In this document: positions 44,179 to 55,428 of the stretch, piece after piece
Numbering within the stretch: the stretch's first letter is position 1
How the letters are laid out: every line of letters begins with the position of its first letter
Origin: Dehalococcoidales bacterium
Lineage (GTDB): Bacteria; Chloroflexota; Dehalococcoidia; Dehalococcoidales; UBA3254
Assembly: GCA_016926695.1 (NCBI GenBank)
Contig: JAFGOB010000139.1
Coordinates: 1-58,740 of the forward strand
Direction of reading: 5' to 3'
DNA length: 58,740 bases
Made by a program: the position numbers and the translations under genes
The notes under the pieces: generated by a model
Told to the model about the DNA's origin: nothing
Databases searched by the model: none
The model's input: only the letters and a program-made list of their open reading frames with translations

Positions 44179-45720
44179 TCAGCGGCCCCGCTCATATATC
44201 CGGGTTATTTTTTTAAGCCGGTCAATTACAGGAAGGTCAAGCATGCCTGGTTGCATTCTCCATTCCCAGTTCCCTTCAGTAGTACCGGGCAGGTTCATGC
44301 GTGATAAGGTATCCAGCCCCAGTATATCCTGAAGAGGGAAGATAGCGGTGTTTGCCACGGAACTCATCGCCAGGCGGATAAGGTCCCAGTTAATCTCTTT
44401 TCCATCCGTTCCCAGGTAGTCCAGACAATATTTTCGCTCGCTTTCAATTTCTTCGGCGGACTGGGTGGACTGGGTACCCGGTTCGGCTGTGAACCAGCCT
44501 ACAGTGGTGTTATGATCGTGAGAGGCGGTATAGACTACGCAGTTGACGGTATAATTGTGAGGGCGGTAATCTCCGGCCTTGGGATCATTGCCGAATGCCA
44601 TCTGTAGTATCCGCATGCCCGGAAAATGAAATACTTCTCTCAGTTCTTCGACTTCAGGCGTGATTACACCCAGATCCTCCGCGATAACCCGTATATCGCC
44701 CAGGCTGGACTGAAGTGCTTTGAACAGCTCTGCTCCCGGTCCCTTTTCCCATTTTCCCGTCGTGGCAAAGGGCTGGTCAGCCGGAATTTCCCAGTACGCT
44801 TCATAGCCGCGAAAATGGTCAAGTCTCAGGATATCACAGAGTTGATAACCGAGCTTAAAGCGCTTTATCCACCATTGATAGCCGTTCCTCGCCATCACAT
44901 CCCACCGGTAGATAGGATTGCCCCAGCGCTGTCCCACGGCGCTGAAGTAGTCCGGGGGGACTCCGGCTATAACCCGCGGATCACCTTTCTCATCCAGATC
45001 GAAAATATCCCGGTTGGTCCAGACATCCGCACTGTCCAGTGCCAGGTACAGCGGCATGTCTCCTATAATGCTGATGCCTCTGTTATTACAGTACTTCTTC
45101 AAAGATTTCCATTGTTTAAAAAAAATATACTGGCAATATTTGTAGAAGTGGATATCATCAGAGAGTTCGTTCCTGCCATTTTCCAGCGCTCCGCGTTCGC
45201 GTTGAGCAAGCCCCGTTTCCCATTCAGTCCACATATGGTAAGAGTGTCTCTCTTTTAAAGCCATAAAAAGGGCGAAGTCCTCTAACCAGTCATTGTTTTC
45301 TTCTATGAAAAGATAATAATCATGTGAAAGAGCGCAAGAATGCCTGGTTTTGAACCTTTGAAAGGACCTGTATAAAAGGTGCGTTTTATATTTGATGACC
45401 GGACCATACTCCACCCTGTCCTGTTTAAAGGAAGGGAGGTCGCTGATGTCGTTTACATCCAGTAAACCTTCATCGACCAGTATTTGCGGGCTGATCAAAA
45501 GAGTATTTCCGGCAAAGGCTGAGAAACTCATATAAGGTGAGTTGCCGTACCCGATAGGTCCCAGGGGAAGTATCTGCCAGCAGGACTGGCCTGAGTTAAC
45601 CAGAAAATCCACGAATTTACGGGATTCCGGTCCGAGGTCACCAATGCCGAATGGGCTGGGGAGTGAAGTGGGATGACATAATATACCGCTGGCCCGTGCT
45701 GCCGTCACTGCCCGGACCAC
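44179..45720 (-). CDS. malQ: 4-alpha-glucanotransferase (amylomaltase)
   Basis: A 513-residue GH77 enzyme of full length. It starts RASGILCHPTSLPSPFGIGDLGPESRKFVDFLVNSGQSCWQILPLGP, with DILRLDHFRGYEAYW (nucleophile Asp), VIAEDLGVITPEVEELRE (acid/base Glu) and TASHDHNTTVGWF near residue 395. It transfers alpha-1,4-glucan segments between malto-oligosaccharides. The start is a GTG; a GTG four codons later is possible. It follows glgB after 122 bases and would recycle maltodextrins made by the GlgE pathway. Confidence 0.95.
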   Translation of the reverse strand: MVRAVTAARASGILCHPTSLPSPFGIGDLGPESRKFVDFLVNSGQSCWQILPLGPIGYGNSPYMSFSAFAGNTLLISPQILVDEGLLDVNDISDLPSFKQDRVEYGPVIKYKTHLLYRSFQRFKTRHSCALSHDYYLFIEENNDWLEDFALFMALKERHSYHMWTEWETGLAQRERGALENGRNELSDDIHFYKYCQYIFFKQWKSLKKYCNNRGISIIGDMPLYLALDSADVWTNRDIFDLDEKGDPRVIAGVPPDYFSAVGQRWGNPIYRWDVMARNGYQWWIKRFKLGYQLCDILRLDHFRGYEAYWEIPADQPFATTGKWEKGPGAELFKALQSSLGDIRVIAEDLGVITPEVEELREVFHFPGMRILQMAFGNDPKAGDYRPHNYTVNCVVYTASHDHNTTVGWFTAEPGTQSTQSAEEIESERKYCLDYLGTDGKEINWDLIRLAMSSVANTAIFPLQDILGLDTLSRMNLPGTTEGNWEWRMQPGMLDLPVIDRLKKITRIYERGR

Positions 45721-45842
45721 CGTGTATAACAGTTAACCGGATTGATAATTTTCATCTTGTCCATTTACCAATAAAGTATTACATCATCAGGCTGTTTTTG
45801 CAAAGGCCCTGGCATACCTGGAGTGTTGTTTGAGAGTTGCAT

Positions 45843-47771
45843 TTAACATAGTTTAAATATTTCCATGCCCAGCGGCGGGAGAACAAATGTCAGGGAACAG
45901 GGCTGACCGTGGAGGGGAATGGGGGATGCTTCAACCCCGCCCATATTGCCCTGACCGCTTCCGCCGTATTCTTTAGCGTCGCTGTTCAACATTTCAGTAT
46001 AGTATCCCATTCCGGGCACACCTATCCTGTAGTTAAAATGGGTATTGGGTGTGAAGTTACAGACCACCAGGAGGGTATCGTCGTCAGAGCGGCCCCGTCG
46101 TATAAAACTGATCACACTGTGATCGACATCATTACAGTCAATCCACTGAAAACCGTCCGTCTCATAGTCTTTTTGATACAGAGCGGGCTGACTGCGGTAA
46201 AACCGGTTGAGTTCTGCAATCCAGCGCTGTATTCCCTGGTGTTCGGGACGGTCTAGCAGGTCCCAGTCCAGGCTTTCATCATGATTCCATTCCCGCAACT
46301 GACCGAACTCACTGCCCATGAAAAGCAGTTTTTTCCCGGGCTGTACATACATGTATCCGAGAAGTAGCCTGAGATTGGCAAATTGCTGCCAATTATCTCC
46401 GGGCATCTTGCCCAGGAGCGATCCTTTCCCGTGGACGACTTCATCGTGAGAAAGAGGCAGTACGAAGTTCTCGGTATTGGCGTACATCATACGGAAGGTC
46501 AGTTCATTTTGATGGTATTTACGGAAAATCGGGTCCATGCTCAGGTATTGCAACGTATCATGCATCCAGCCCATGTCCCATTTGAAACCAAAACCCAGAC
46601 CGCCGACATAAACGGGCCGTGAAACTTGAGGCCAGGCGGTGGACTCCTCGGCGACAGTAAAAATGCCGGGCTTTTCTTTATATGCCGCCTCGTTAAACCG
46701 GCGTAAAAACTCTATTGCATCCAGGTTTTCGCGACCTCCGTATTTGTTGGGTATCCATTCCCCTTCCTTTCTTGAATAATCCAGATAAAGCATAGAGGCG
46801 ACCGCGTCTACCCTCAGACCGTCAGCATGATATTTGTTCAGCCAGAACTGGGCGCTGCTTAACAAAAAAGACCTTACTTCGTGTCTTCCGTAGTTAAATA
46901 TAAAGCTGTTCCAGTCCGGATGGATTCCGGCACGGGGGTCCTCATGCTCATATAGGTGTGTGCCGTCAAAATAGCCCAATCCGTGTTCGTCATTCGGAAA
47001 ATGTGAAGGGACCCAGTCCAGGATAACCCCGATTCCATTCTGATGCAGGATATCAATGAGTTCCATGAAATCCTGCGGTGTGCCGTAACGGCTGGTGGGA
47101 GAAAAATATCCCGTGGTCTGGTATCCCCAGGAACCGTAAAAAGGATGTTCCATCACCGGTAAAAACTCAACATGGGTAAAACCCATCTGCCTGATGTGCT
47201 CAACCAGAGCCGGGGCCATTTCTTTATAAGTTAAAGGCCGGTTATTCTCTTCAGGCTTTCTTCTCCATGACCCCAGGTGTACCTCGTAAATAGAGATCGG
47301 TTCCTGCATGGCATTGCGCTTTTTTCTTTCTTGCATCCATTCGCTATCATTCCAATAGTAGTCTATGTCCCAGATAATAGAAGCTCTGGCAGGTGGCGTT
47401 TCATTGTAAAACGCCAAGGGATCGGCCTTTTCCACTTTATAGCCATTATGAGCAGAGATGACATAATATTTGTACAGCGCGCCCGGACCGATACCCGAAA
47501 CAAACCCCTCCCAGATACCGGAGTCCCCTCTTGAGTACAGCGGATGGCTGCTCTTGTTCCAGTTATTAAAATCACCTATCACAGACACCTGCCGCGCATT
47601 GGGCGCCCATAAGGCAAAATACGTTCCTTTAACGCCGTCGAAGTCCATAGGATGACTACCCAGCTTCTCATAAATGCGGTAATGTGAACCTTCATTAAAA
47701 AGGAACAGATCGTCTTCGGTTAATAACGATATATTGTTTTTTATATTCTGTTTGCTGTTATATTCTTTCAT
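45843..47771 (-). CDS. glgB: 1,4-alpha-glucan branching enzyme
   Basis: A 642-residue GH13 branching enzyme with an N-terminal CBM48 ([21 protein letters not shown], about 50-70). Catalytic segments are visible: [27 protein letters not shown] (nucleophile), [15 protein letters not shown] (acid/base) and [15 protein letters not shown]. The ATG behind AAGGACAGG is chosen over a TTG 8 codons upstream. It adds alpha-1,6 branches to the linear glucan made by GlgE. It begins 37 bases after the treS-mak stop, in the same operon. Confidence 0.95.
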   Translation of the reverse strand: MKEYNSKQNIKNNISLLTEDDLFLFNEGSHYRIYEKLGSHPMDFDGVKGTYFALWAPNARQVSVIGDFNNWNKSSHPLYSRGDSGIWEGFVSGIGPGALYKYYVISAHNGYKVEKADPLAFYNETPPARASIIWDIDYYWNDSEWMQERKKRNAMQEPISIYEVHLGSWRRKPEENNRPLTYKEMAPALVEHIRQMGFTHVEFLPVMEHPFYGSWGYQTTGYFSPTSRYGTPQDFMELIDILHQNGIGVILDWVPSHFPNDEHGLGYFDGTHLYEHEDPRAGIHPDWNSFIFNYGRHEVRSFLLSSAQFWLNKYHADGLRVDAVASMLYLDYSRKEGEWIPNKYGGRENLDAIEFLRRFNEAAYKEKPGIFTVAEESTAWPQVSRPVYVGGLGFGFKWDMGWMHDTLQYLSMDPIFRKYHQNELTFRMMYANTENFVLPLSHDEVVHGKGSLLGKMPGDNWQQFANLRLLLGYMYVQPGKKLLFMGSEFGQLREWNHDESLDWDLLDRPEHQGIQRWIAELNRFYRSQPALYQKDYETDGFQWIDCNDVDHSVISFIRRGRSDDDTLLVVCNFTPNTHFNYRIGVPGMGYYTEMLNSDAKEYGGSGQGNMGGVEASPIPLHGQPCSLTFVLPPLGMEIFKLC

Positions 47772-47808
47772 TTCTGGACCTGTCCTTGGTATCAATAGTA
47801 AATGTATA

Positions 47809-50800
47809 TTATTCGAACTCCATCAACTGCAATATTCCGTATATAGGGACCTTTAACCAATCAGGCCGGTTGTTGAGTTCGTAGTTCATTTCATAGACGG
47901 CTTTATCCAGGAGATAAGCATCCAGAAGTATTTTCAACTGGTCCGGGTCTTCAGGCAGAACTCTGGTCTGTGCAATGTGTTCAAGGTAGGATTTCAGGAA
48001 GGCGACGGCCACCCATGTATACCAGTATTGCGACCACTGCTGCAATACCGGCAGGTCGTCTTCCGGTCTGGCTGAAATTTGCGACTGGCGGTTAAGGGCT
48101 TGATGCGCGGCGTAATGGAACGAACGGAGCATTCCGGCCACATCCTGGATGGGAGAGCGCTTCAGTCTGCGTTCACTCAGTGGGCGCGCCGGTTCGCCTT
48201 CGAAGTCTATTATAATGAAGTCCTTGCCGGTATACAGGACCTGACCCAGGTGATAATCTCCGTGACAGCGTATACGTACAGCCGATATTTTTTGGGTCTG
48301 GACCTGCTGGTATTTTTTTATAATGGCATCCTTTAGTCCAAGTACCTGCTCTGCATCATGTTTAATATTCTCCGGTAATTTTACCCGCCGTTCCTCCAAC
48401 AACTGAAAGACCCTTATCGTAAGGCTGCGCATGGACTGGTATACCGAGGTCTGGTCGGAGCGGGAGAATCTCTCCGGTGCGAAATCCGGGTCGCTGGAGA
48501 CTGAAGACAGCGCTGTATGCAGCTCTGCCGTGCGCTGCCCCAGAAGCTGTGCCGAGGTCAAATATGTGCTGATAGTTTCCTCTGCCAGTGACGGCGGCTC
48601 TTTAAGCAGAGAGAGCAGGTGTTTACGGGGCACAGGCGGCGCCTGGACGGTAGGATGAGCGATGACAGTCTGAAAATAGCGTTCCAGAGAATCCAGGGTG
48701 TATTGCCATGCGTCTCCTTCATTCGGGATATATGCCTGTAGAATAGCCATACTCTTCCCCGATTTTTTTGCAGGGTGATATTCTATAGCTCCCAGCGCAG
48801 GAGAAAAATTTTTAAAGGAGGTCTTTTCAGTGAGGAAACGTCCAATTTCCAGTTCCGGATTTAATCCGTCTTCGATACGGCGGAAGAGTTTCAGTACGGC
48901 CTGTTGTCCGTAAACAACCGAGGTATTAGTTTGCTCTACGTTTAGCGGTACGGGGGTCAGAGTGCCTTCCTTCAGACCGCGTATGCTATTGAATGCCCGG
49001 GTCGGTGCGGTTGAAACTGTTCCAGACAGACCCTTGAAGTTTCTGGTCCGGCTTATGGACTGGACAAGGAAGGAACAAAACGTCCGGTCTATCATGGCAT
49101 CGTAAATCACCAGTACTTTATCTTCAGACTGTACCCGTATATTGGAAATCGCGGCTGAGGGATATTGTAAAGTTATTTCGCTGGTGTTTTCCACCGGTCT
49201 GGCTATTACCGGCAGAGTGTATGTCTCCGCTTCACCTTCGGTAAACTCAATCTGGATAATGACTATATAAGCGACGGACCTGGGAAAGTTCATCGGGGCT
49301 ATATCCATAATCCGGCAGGACTGAATAATGCGTGCCTTACTGCGGAACCAGCGTTGTTTTTTGATATATTCCTGAAATACCGGCTGGAGGATATTCCAGT
49401 TTATTTTATCGGTCAATTTATCGGCAGCCAGGACTATTTCAGTTAGCTCCTGTTTACCGTCCGAAGGCTGACTGCCGAGGTTGAAGCTTTCTGTTTGGTG
49501 CTTTTCGAGAGAAAACCAGTAGAAAGAATAAGGAGTTAGTGTGAAGCTGTAGCTTTCTGTCCCTATCGGAGAAAACTCCACCCTCCCGAAAAGGTCTACG
49601 GGACTCAAGCCGGCGTACGGGGAGATATCAATCAAGGTCTGCTGGGGCAGGCGTGAGAGGTTGGCGACCACCAGGATTTTTTCTTCATTATAGATGCGGA
49701 TGAAAGCCAGTACTTTACGGTTCTGTGGTTGAAGGAAGTCCAGGCTGCCCCTTCCGAAGGCATGATAGCGTTTTCTCAGGGATATCAGATGCTTCATCCA
49801 CCAGAGCAGGGAGTCGGTATTTGTTTCCTGGGTCTCGACATTTACCGCTTCATAATGATATTCCGGATCAATGATCGTGGGAAGAAAGAGTCGTTGCGGG
49901 TTTACCTGAGAGAAACCGGCGTTTCGCTCCGGGCTCCACTGCATGGGAGTGCGGACTCCATTCCTGTCACCAAGATAAAAGTTGTCTCCCATTCCTATTT
50001 CGTCGCCGTAGTATATAACCGGTGTGCCGGGTAGGGAAAAAAGCAAGGCATTCATCAGCTCGATTTTCTTGCGGTTGTTATTCAGCAGCGGGGCCAGCCG
50101 CCGGCGTATTCCCAGATTAATGCGCGCCGAGGGGTCGGCGGCATACATGCGGTACATGTAGTCCCTGTCTTCATCGGTCACCATCTCCAGCGTCAATTCA
50201 TCATGATTTCGCAGAAAGGTCGCCCACTGGCAGCCGGCCGGAATGGCGGGGGTTTGCTGAACAATATCCATGATAGGGAACCGGTCTTCCATGCGAATAG
50301 CCATAAACAGGCGTGGCATGACGGGGAAATGAAAGGCCATATGAAACTCATCGCCGTCACCGAAATAGGCGCGAGCATCTTCGGGCCATTGGTTAGCTTC
50401 AGCCAGGAGCATGCGATACTGGAATTTTTTGTCGATATGAGACCTGAGCTCTTTCAAGAAAGAGTGTGTTTCGGCCAGGTTCTCACAACTGGTACCGTCT
50501 CTTTCGTACAGGTAAGGCACCGCATCAACACGCAGGGCGTCGACACCCAGCTTGAGCCAGAAATCAACGGTCCTGAAAAGTTCCCGTTTGACAGCCGGAT
50601 TATCATAGTTCAAATCAGGCTGGTGAGAATAGAAACGGTGCCAGTAATAGGCTCCGGATAAATGGTCCCAGGTCCAGTTGGAATGCTCGTAATCCTTGAA
50701 GATAATACGGGCTTCCCTGTATTTTTCAGGTGTATCACTCCAGACGTAAAAATTACGGGCGCGGCTGCCGGGAGGGGACCTTCTGGCAAGCTGGAACCAG

Positions 50801-51159
50801 GGATGCTGATCGGAGGTGTGGTTGACCACCAGTTCGGTGATTATTCGCAGGCCCCGGCGGTGGGCCTCGAAAACAAATGTCTGAAAATCAGCCATCGAAC
50901 CGTAAACCGAATGAATGTTAAGATAGTCCGAAATATCATAGCCGTCGTCTTTGAGAGGAGAAGGATAGAACGGCAGCAGCCAGAGTGTAGTGATTCCAAG
51001 TCCCTCCAGGTAGTCCAGTTTTTCGGTTAAACCGACGAAGTCACCGACGCCGTCACCGTCGCTGTCCTTGAAAGAACGGACATGCAGCTCGTATATGATG
51101 GCGTCTTTGTACCAGAGAGGGTCATTTTTAAAGGGTAAATTATTGGTTATTTTTCTCAT
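47809..51159 (-). CDS. treS: Trehalose synthase fused to maltokinase (TreS-Mak)
   Basis: A 1116-residue fusion. Residues about 10-560 are the GH13 trehalose synthase domain (Asp212 in [13 protein letters not shown]; Glu254 in [12 protein letters not shown] at 318-321). The rest, from about 590, is the maltokinase (Pep2) domain, with [26 protein letters not shown] near residue 990 as the kinase-like catalytic and metal site. Trehalose is isomerised to maltose and phosphorylated to maltose-1-phosphate, the GlgE substrate. The start lies 6 bases after the receiver gene's stop, with no strong RBS of its own, suggesting translational coupling. Cytoplasmic. Confidence 0.95.
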   Translation of the reverse strand: MRKITNNLPFKNDPLWYKDAIIYELHVRSFKDSDGDGVGDFVGLTEKLDYLEGLGITTLWLLPFYPSPLKDDGYDISDYLNIHSVYGSMADFQTFVFEAHRRGLRIITELVVNHTSDQHPWFQLARRSPPGSRARNFYVWSDTPEKYREARIIFKDYEHSNWTWDHLSGAYYWHRFYSHQPDLNYDNPAVKRELFRTVDFWLKLGVDALRVDAVPYLYERDGTSCENLAETHSFLKELRSHIDKKFQYRMLLAEANQWPEDARAYFGDGDEFHMAFHFPVMPRLFMAIRMEDRFPIMDIVQQTPAIPAGCQWATFLRNHDELTLEMVTDEDRDYMYRMYAADPSARINLGIRRRLAPLLNNNRKKIELMNALLFSLPGTPVIYYGDEIGMGDNFYLGDRNGVRTPMQWSPERNAGFSQVNPQRLFLPTIIDPEYHYEAVNVETQETNTDSLLWWMKHLISLRKRYHAFGRGSLDFLQPQNRKVLAFIRIYNEEKILVVANLSRLPQQTLIDISPYAGLSPVDLFGRVEFSPIGTESYSFTLTPYSFYWFSLEKHQTESFNLGSQPSDGKQELTEIVLAADKLTDKINWNILQPVFQEYIKKQRWFRSKARIIQSCRIMDIAPMNFPRSVAYIVIIQIEFTEGEAETYTLPVIARPVENTSEITLQYPSAAISNIRVQSEDKVLVIYDAMIDRTFCSFLVQSISRTRNFKGLSGTVSTAPTRAFNSIRGLKEGTLTPVPLNVEQTNTSVVYGQQAVLKLFRRIEDGLNPELEIGRFLTEKTSFKNFSPALGAIEYHPAKKSGKSMAILQAYIPNEGDAWQYTLDSLERYFQTVIAHPTVQAPPVPRKHLLSLLKEPPSLAEETISTYLTSAQLLGQRTAELHTALSSVSSDPDFAPERFSRSDQTSVYQSMRSLTIRVFQLLEERRVKLPENIKHDAEQVLGLKDAIIKKYQQVQTQKISAVRIRCHGDYHLGQVLYTGKDFIIIDFEGEPARPLSERRLKRSPIQDVAGMLRSFHYAAHQALNRQSQISARPEDDLPVLQQWSQYWYTWVAVAFLKSYLEHIAQTRVLPEDPDQLKILLDAYLLDKAVYEMNYELNNRPDWLKVPIYGILQLMEFE

Positions 51160-51165
51160 ATTGCA

Positions 51166-51531
51166 TTAGTCACCCAGTAAAGTGTGTACGAATTCAAGCA
51201 ACTCTTTAATTCCGAGGGGCTTGATTAACAGAGCACTGGCGCCGTGTTTCATGCTGTCTCTCTGAATAACAAGACTCCTTTGTGGAGAAATGACGATAAA
51301 CGGAATCTTTAATCTTCTCATTTGTTCACAAAATAACCAGATATTTTGATCAAATCCCGAGACGTCCACCAGAGAAAGTGCGATGTTATTTTGCTTTTTC
51401 AGAGCGTTATCCAGGTCATCCGGGCTGGCAGCTTTGATGGTCTCGAAACCTTCACGCGATAGCTGCTGTGATAAAAGGTTAAGATTGGAGCGATTGCTTC
51501 CGACGATCAGTATTACGGGTCTGTCATTCAT
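51166..51531 (-). CDS. Stand-alone response-regulator receiver domain, atypical
   Basis: A 121-residue CheY-like receiver with no output domain. The phosphorylatable Asp56 (ALSLVDVSG), Ser82 (FIVIS) and Lys104 (LLIKP) are in place. The acidic pair after beta-1, which binds Mg2+, is replaced: ILIVGSNRSN has Gly11 and Ser12 where two acidic residues are expected. Phosphorylation would therefore be weak or absent, and it may act as a constitutive or ligand-dependent protein-protein module. It is placed between the KaiC-like gene and treS-mak, which suggests that it signals to or from the ATPase. Confidence 0.85.
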   Translation of the reverse strand: MNDRPVILIVGSNRSNLNLLSQQLSREGFETIKAASPDDLDNALKKQNNIALSLVDVSGFDQNIWLFCEQMRRLKIPFIVISPQRSLVIQRDSMKHGASALLIKPLGIKELLEFVHTLLGD

Positions 51532-51611
51532 AATCCAGCCCCCTCTTTACTCAGGGAAAATCCAGTTACTATCAGGATATATTTTTACGTATGGTATCGC
51601 GGTTTTGATTT

Positions 51612-53102
51612 TTATCTTCCGCCGTTCATAAAAGAGCGCATCAGTCCCACACCGCCGAGGATTCCTCCCATCATGGTGTAGGCCTTTCCAACCTTTATGC
51701 CGTTGCGGGTAATCTCGAACTCGCATAATGATTTTTCAAAATCGCTGGTTCGTTTCTTCAATACCCCGATCATCCGTCGAAGTTCTCCATTCGTTTCCAC
51801 ATACCGCAGGAAAATGATGTTGTCTACCAGAAAACTGATGCCGGTCTCGGTAGCCCGGAATTCACCGGTTATACTTTCAATTTCGCTAATAAGTATGGTT
51901 GTCACACCCGTGTTTTTGAGGTAGCGACAGAGGCTATACAGATGGCCGGCCAGGTCCTTGCTGGCTAAAGACAGCTTGTAGCCGGATGTGCTGTCCAGCA
52001 TTATAATACGGGCGTTTTTCTCTTCAACCTCTTTTTTTATTAACCGGGCAAATTCATCGGTTGAATAACGCGCTGGCTCCACATTCACTATCGAAAGCAG
52101 TCCTTTATCCAGCATTGAGCGTACGGGGAGTTTGATACCGTCCGAGCGTCTGAGCATGGTTTCCAGACCTTCCTCAAAGCTGTAAACTACTGCTCGATCG
52201 TTCTTTGCCGCTGCTTCCTTTAAAAATTGCAGACCGAGAGTGGTCTTTCCCACCCCGGCAGGTCCGCTGATGATAGTTACGGTCCCCCGCTCCAGCCCTC
52301 CATGCAGCAGCTTGTCCAGCTCATTGACCCCGAATGACAGCGGTTCAGCTTTGAAGCTCCGTTGATATTGGTCGGGGACCAGTCTTGGAAATACCTCCAT
52401 CCCTTTTTCAGTTATCCGCATGGAATGTTCTCCGCTGAGGAAACCTGAGCCTCGGAATTTGGATATGCTGATATTTCTTCCCTCGCTGGGGAAACTCAGG
52501 TTGATAACTCCGTCACACAGGAACTGGAGGTCGTCGTCAGGTGCTTCGTTGCTTCCTTCCGAACTCAGGATTACTGTAGCTCCCTGGTCGGTTAAATATC
52601 GGGAAAGGGAAAGCATCTGCCTGCGGAACTGGAAGGCGTCTGAAGTAAGGTATCGCAACTGTGTTGCGGAATCCACAAAGACCCTTGAGGGCTTTAGTTT
52701 TTCTATTTCCGCTGTGATTTTCTCAGTTGTGGAACTTCTCTCAACATCCGCCGGAGCGAAAATATCATAACTCTGGTTCTCAGAAAAGTACTCCGGTTCA
52801 GGAGTCAGATCAAGAAAGCCTACCCCGCGAAGGTCCAGGTTGATAGAGGCAGCGTTCTTACGCATCTGCGATTCCGGTTCTCCCAGCGTAATGTACAGGG
52901 CTTTTTCACCGGCTTGCGCGCCCGTAGCCATAAAATGCAATCCCAGAGTGCTCTTTCCGGTTCCCGGGCCGCCCCGAACCAGGTAGACGCGCCGGGCTAT
53001 AAGTCCCTGTTCCAGTATTTCATCCAGCCCTTCTATTCCTACGGAAACACGCCTTCCCGGACTTTCTGGTTTTGTTTTTCCGCTTAAACTTTTTTCAGGC
53101 AT
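51612..53102 (-). CDS. KaiC-like double-domain ATPase
   Basis: A 496-residue RecA/KaiC-superfamily protein with two tandem domains. Domain 1 has VGIEGLDEILEQGL and Walker A GGPGTGKS (44-51). Domain 2 has FGVNELDKLLHGGLERG and Walker A GPAGVGKTT (280-288). Walker B-like strands are RVFVDSATQL and RIIMLDSTSG. The C-terminal extension is glycine-rich (MMGGILGGVGLMRSFMNGGR). Cyanobacterial KaiC is a hexameric autokinase; relatives elsewhere are signal-transduction ATPases. No kaiA, kaiB or histidine kinase is near. The RBS is GGAGG. It lies in the glgE operon next to the receiver, suggesting control of glycogen metabolism. Confidence 0.88.
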   Translation of the reverse strand: MPEKSLSGKTKPESPGRRVSVGIEGLDEILEQGLIARRVYLVRGGPGTGKSTLGLHFMATGAQAGEKALYITLGEPESQMRKNAASINLDLRGVGFLDLTPEPEYFSENQSYDIFAPADVERSSTTEKITAEIEKLKPSRVFVDSATQLRYLTSDAFQFRRQMLSLSRYLTDQGATVILSSEGSNEAPDDDLQFLCDGVINLSFPSEGRNISISKFRGSGFLSGEHSMRITEKGMEVFPRLVPDQYQRSFKAEPLSFGVNELDKLLHGGLERGTVTIISGPAGVGKTTLGLQFLKEAAAKNDRAVVYSFEEGLETMLRRSDGIKLPVRSMLDKGLLSIVNVEPARYSTDEFARLIKKEVEEKNARIIMLDSTSGYKLSLASKDLAGHLYSLCRYLKNTGVTTILISEIESITGEFRATETGISFLVDNIIFLRYVETNGELRRMIGVLKKRTSDFEKSLCEFEITRNGIKVGKAYTMMGGILGGVGLMRSFMNGGR

Positions 53103-53177
53103 GCGGCACCTCCATTTTTGAGTGTTTTATGAATAGACCCGCTTATCTGTTTTTACTGTTAATATTATAGCGGATTT

Positions 53178-55172
53178 TTACAGGTAATAATCAAAATCCC
53201 TCTCGGTACGAATACGCCGCCGTATTTGAAAGATATGAGCAGATGCGATTTGTGGGTTCAGTTCCACGTAGTTACGTGATCCGTACCACAAATAACGCGC
53301 CCCGCTCAACAGGTCGTGTACCTGATAAGGCTGCTTGACATCAAGTCCGAGGGAATCAACGGGAAGATTCAGCCAGCCCGAGTGAGTATGATGAGGGTCC
53401 AGGTTTACGACGACAAGCACGATATTCGAGAAATCTTCAGTATTTTTTGTGTAGCAGATCAGCCGGTCGTTATCTATCTGATGGAAAAGCAGGTTATTAT
53501 TTTCCTGCAAAGCGGCATTCTCACGTCGAATCCGGTTAATACGGGCGATAAAATCCGCCAGACTATCGGACCGGTTGATATTCCAGTGTTTTAATTCGTA
53601 TTTTTCGGAATCGAGATACTCTTCACTGCCCGGCTCCAGGGGGGTATTCTCGCACAGCTCAAAAGCGGGACCGTATATTCCGTAGCTTGCCCCCAGCGTA
53701 GCTGCCAGTACCAGACGGGACATGAATGCTGCCCTTCCTCCGGATTGCAGGTATTCGGTCAGGATATCGGGAGTATTGGGCCAGAGGTTCGGGCGAAAAA
53801 AGTCGTTGATTTCAGGCCTGGTAATTTCCGTAAAGTACTGGGTGATCTCCCATTTGGTATTACGCCAGGCGAAGTAGGTGTAGGACTGGCTGAACCCTAG
53901 TTGGGCAAGCTGGTACATTACCTTTGGACGGGTAAAGGCCTCTGCTAGAAAAATTACCTCAGGATGAAATTTTTTAATCTCTGCTATCAGCCATTCCCAG
54001 AAGTAAAGAGACTTGGTATGAGGGTTGTCTATGCGGAAGATACGCACTCCACGGTCGATCCAGAAAGTGATGACGCTTTTCAGTTCTTCCCAGAGATTTT
54101 TCCAGTCATCGCTTTCAAAGTTAAGAGGGAAAATATCCTGATATTTCTTGGGCGGATTCTCGGCATACTGCACCGAACCGTCTGGTCTTCGTGAAAACCA
54201 CTCCGGGTGCTCTTTAACATAGGGATGGTCCGGGGAGCACTGAAAAGCGATATCCAGCGCAATTTCTAATCCAAGCTCCTTGGCCTTCATCAAAAAATGG
54301 CTGAAGTCTTCCTGACTGCCCAGTTGCGGGTGAACTGACCTGTGTCCTCCTTCTTCCGATCCGATAGCCCAGGGTGTTCCGGGATCTCCCGCTTCCGCCG
54401 TAACGGAATTATTTTTGCCTTTTCTGCTGGTGTATCCGATCGGATGAATGGGGGGCAGGTAGACCACGTCAAAACCCATTTTGGCGATGTAAGGAAGCCG
54501 TAGTTCACAGTCCCTGAACGTGCCGTGCCGTACGGTTTCGGATGTACATGAACGGGGAAACATTTCATACCAGTTGCTGAAGAGGGCCTTAACCGGATCA
54601 ACAACGATCTCCAGTTCTTTTCTGTAAACCGTCGCGAATTTCTTGTCCGGGTACCTGTCCATGATAGTGAATACTTCTTCACTCAGGGCTAACTTTAATT
54701 TGGCATCAAGCGGAATGTCGTCCGACAGAAGGTCTTCTATCCAGTTTTGCATGATTTGCCGGACGGAAACAGGAGCTTGATTGCTGACTCCCTTGATAAT
54801 ACCGGCGCCCACCGCGATATTTACCTGAATATCTCTTTGTCCGGCCTCGATCCTTTTTGTAAGGTCCTGACGCCACGATTTAAAGCGGTCAATCCAGGCT
54901 GTTATCGTATAGATATACCTTCCTGTTTTACTTACCTGGAATGAACCCTGCCACCGGTCGTTTGCAAGGTATCGCATGGGAATTTCCGCCCATTCAGGCT
55001 CGTTTTGGTGACGGTATAAAATTCGGGATGAAAGAGAATCATGTCCGTCTGCGAAGATGTCCGCTTCAACCGTCACTTTTTGCCCGGCGACTCTTTTAAC
55101 CGGGAATCTGCCTTCTTCTACTTGAGGTTTCACTCCCTTTATTACCACGCGCGCCCTGTTATCCAGCGCCAT
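53178..55172 (-). CDS. glgE: Alpha-1,4-glucan:maltose-1-phosphate maltosyltransferase
   Basis: A 664-residue GH13_3 enzyme of normal GlgE length. The N-terminal beta domain begins VVIKGVKPQVEEGRFPVKRVAGQKV, then the family-specific LSDDIPLDAKLKLALSEEV helix region. In the barrel: YLPPIHPIGYTSRKGKNN, nucleophile Asp382 (FRIDNPHTKS) and acid/base Glu411 (FLAEAF). They are 29 residues apart, as I recall for Streptomyces GlgE (Asp394/Glu423). It adds maltose units from maltose-1-phosphate to an alpha-1,4-glucan. ATG 55172 is preferred over a TTG two codons earlier because of GGAGG at 8-base spacing. First gene of the operon. Confidence 0.96.
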   Translation of the reverse strand: MALDNRARVVIKGVKPQVEEGRFPVKRVAGQKVTVEADIFADGHDSLSSRILYRHQNEPEWAEIPMRYLANDRWQGSFQVSKTGRYIYTITAWIDRFKSWRQDLTKRIEAGQRDIQVNIAVGAGIIKGVSNQAPVSVRQIMQNWIEDLLSDDIPLDAKLKLALSEEVFTIMDRYPDKKFATVYRKELEIVVDPVKALFSNWYEMFPRSCTSETVRHGTFRDCELRLPYIAKMGFDVVYLPPIHPIGYTSRKGKNNSVTAEAGDPGTPWAIGSEEGGHRSVHPQLGSQEDFSHFLMKAKELGLEIALDIAFQCSPDHPYVKEHPEWFSRRPDGSVQYAENPPKKYQDIFPLNFESDDWKNLWEELKSVITFWIDRGVRIFRIDNPHTKSLYFWEWLIAEIKKFHPEVIFLAEAFTRPKVMYQLAQLGFSQSYTYFAWRNTKWEITQYFTEITRPEINDFFRPNLWPNTPDILTEYLQSGGRAAFMSRLVLAATLGASYGIYGPAFELCENTPLEPGSEEYLDSEKYELKHWNINRSDSLADFIARINRIRRENAALQENNNLLFHQIDNDRLICYTKNTEDFSNIVLVVVNLDPHHTHSGWLNLPVDSLGLDVKQPYQVHDLLSGARYLWYGSRNYVELNPQIASAHIFQIRRRIRTERDFDYYL

Positions 55173-55178
55173 AAACAA

Positions 55179-55428
55179 ATCCTCCGAGCCACGGTCATAA
55201 GTTGTTTCACTTCGCGCTCCGTCGGCATTATCCTTCGTCGGTATTAATCTGTGATGTTACTTATAGTATAATAGAAGAAGTACAAAAACAAGCGTAAGAA
55301 ACGATGTTGACATGATATCTGCGATTCATTTGAATAGTTTGAGAGGATTTGAATTAGAGGTTTGCGCCGGGGCCGATGATACCGAACCTGCTGGTTAATT
55401 CCAATTATATATTTTAAGGAGGGGTGGC
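55179..55428. promoter_or_regulatory. Divergent promoter region of glgE and the DUF2934 gene
   Basis: 250 bases between divergent genes. On the minus strand, TTGTTT followed after 17 bases by TACTAT (about 55258-55290) may be the glgE promoter. On the plus strand, TTGACA at 55307 with a weak TGAATA-type -10 may serve the DUF2934 gene. No operator dyad was found. Confidence 0.4.

Noticed and set aside
51612..53102. Circadian clock kaiC with full Kai system
   Set aside because: No kaiA or kaiB in the window, and the C-terminal extension lacks recognisable KaiC autophosphorylation residues. Only KaiC-like ATPase is supported.
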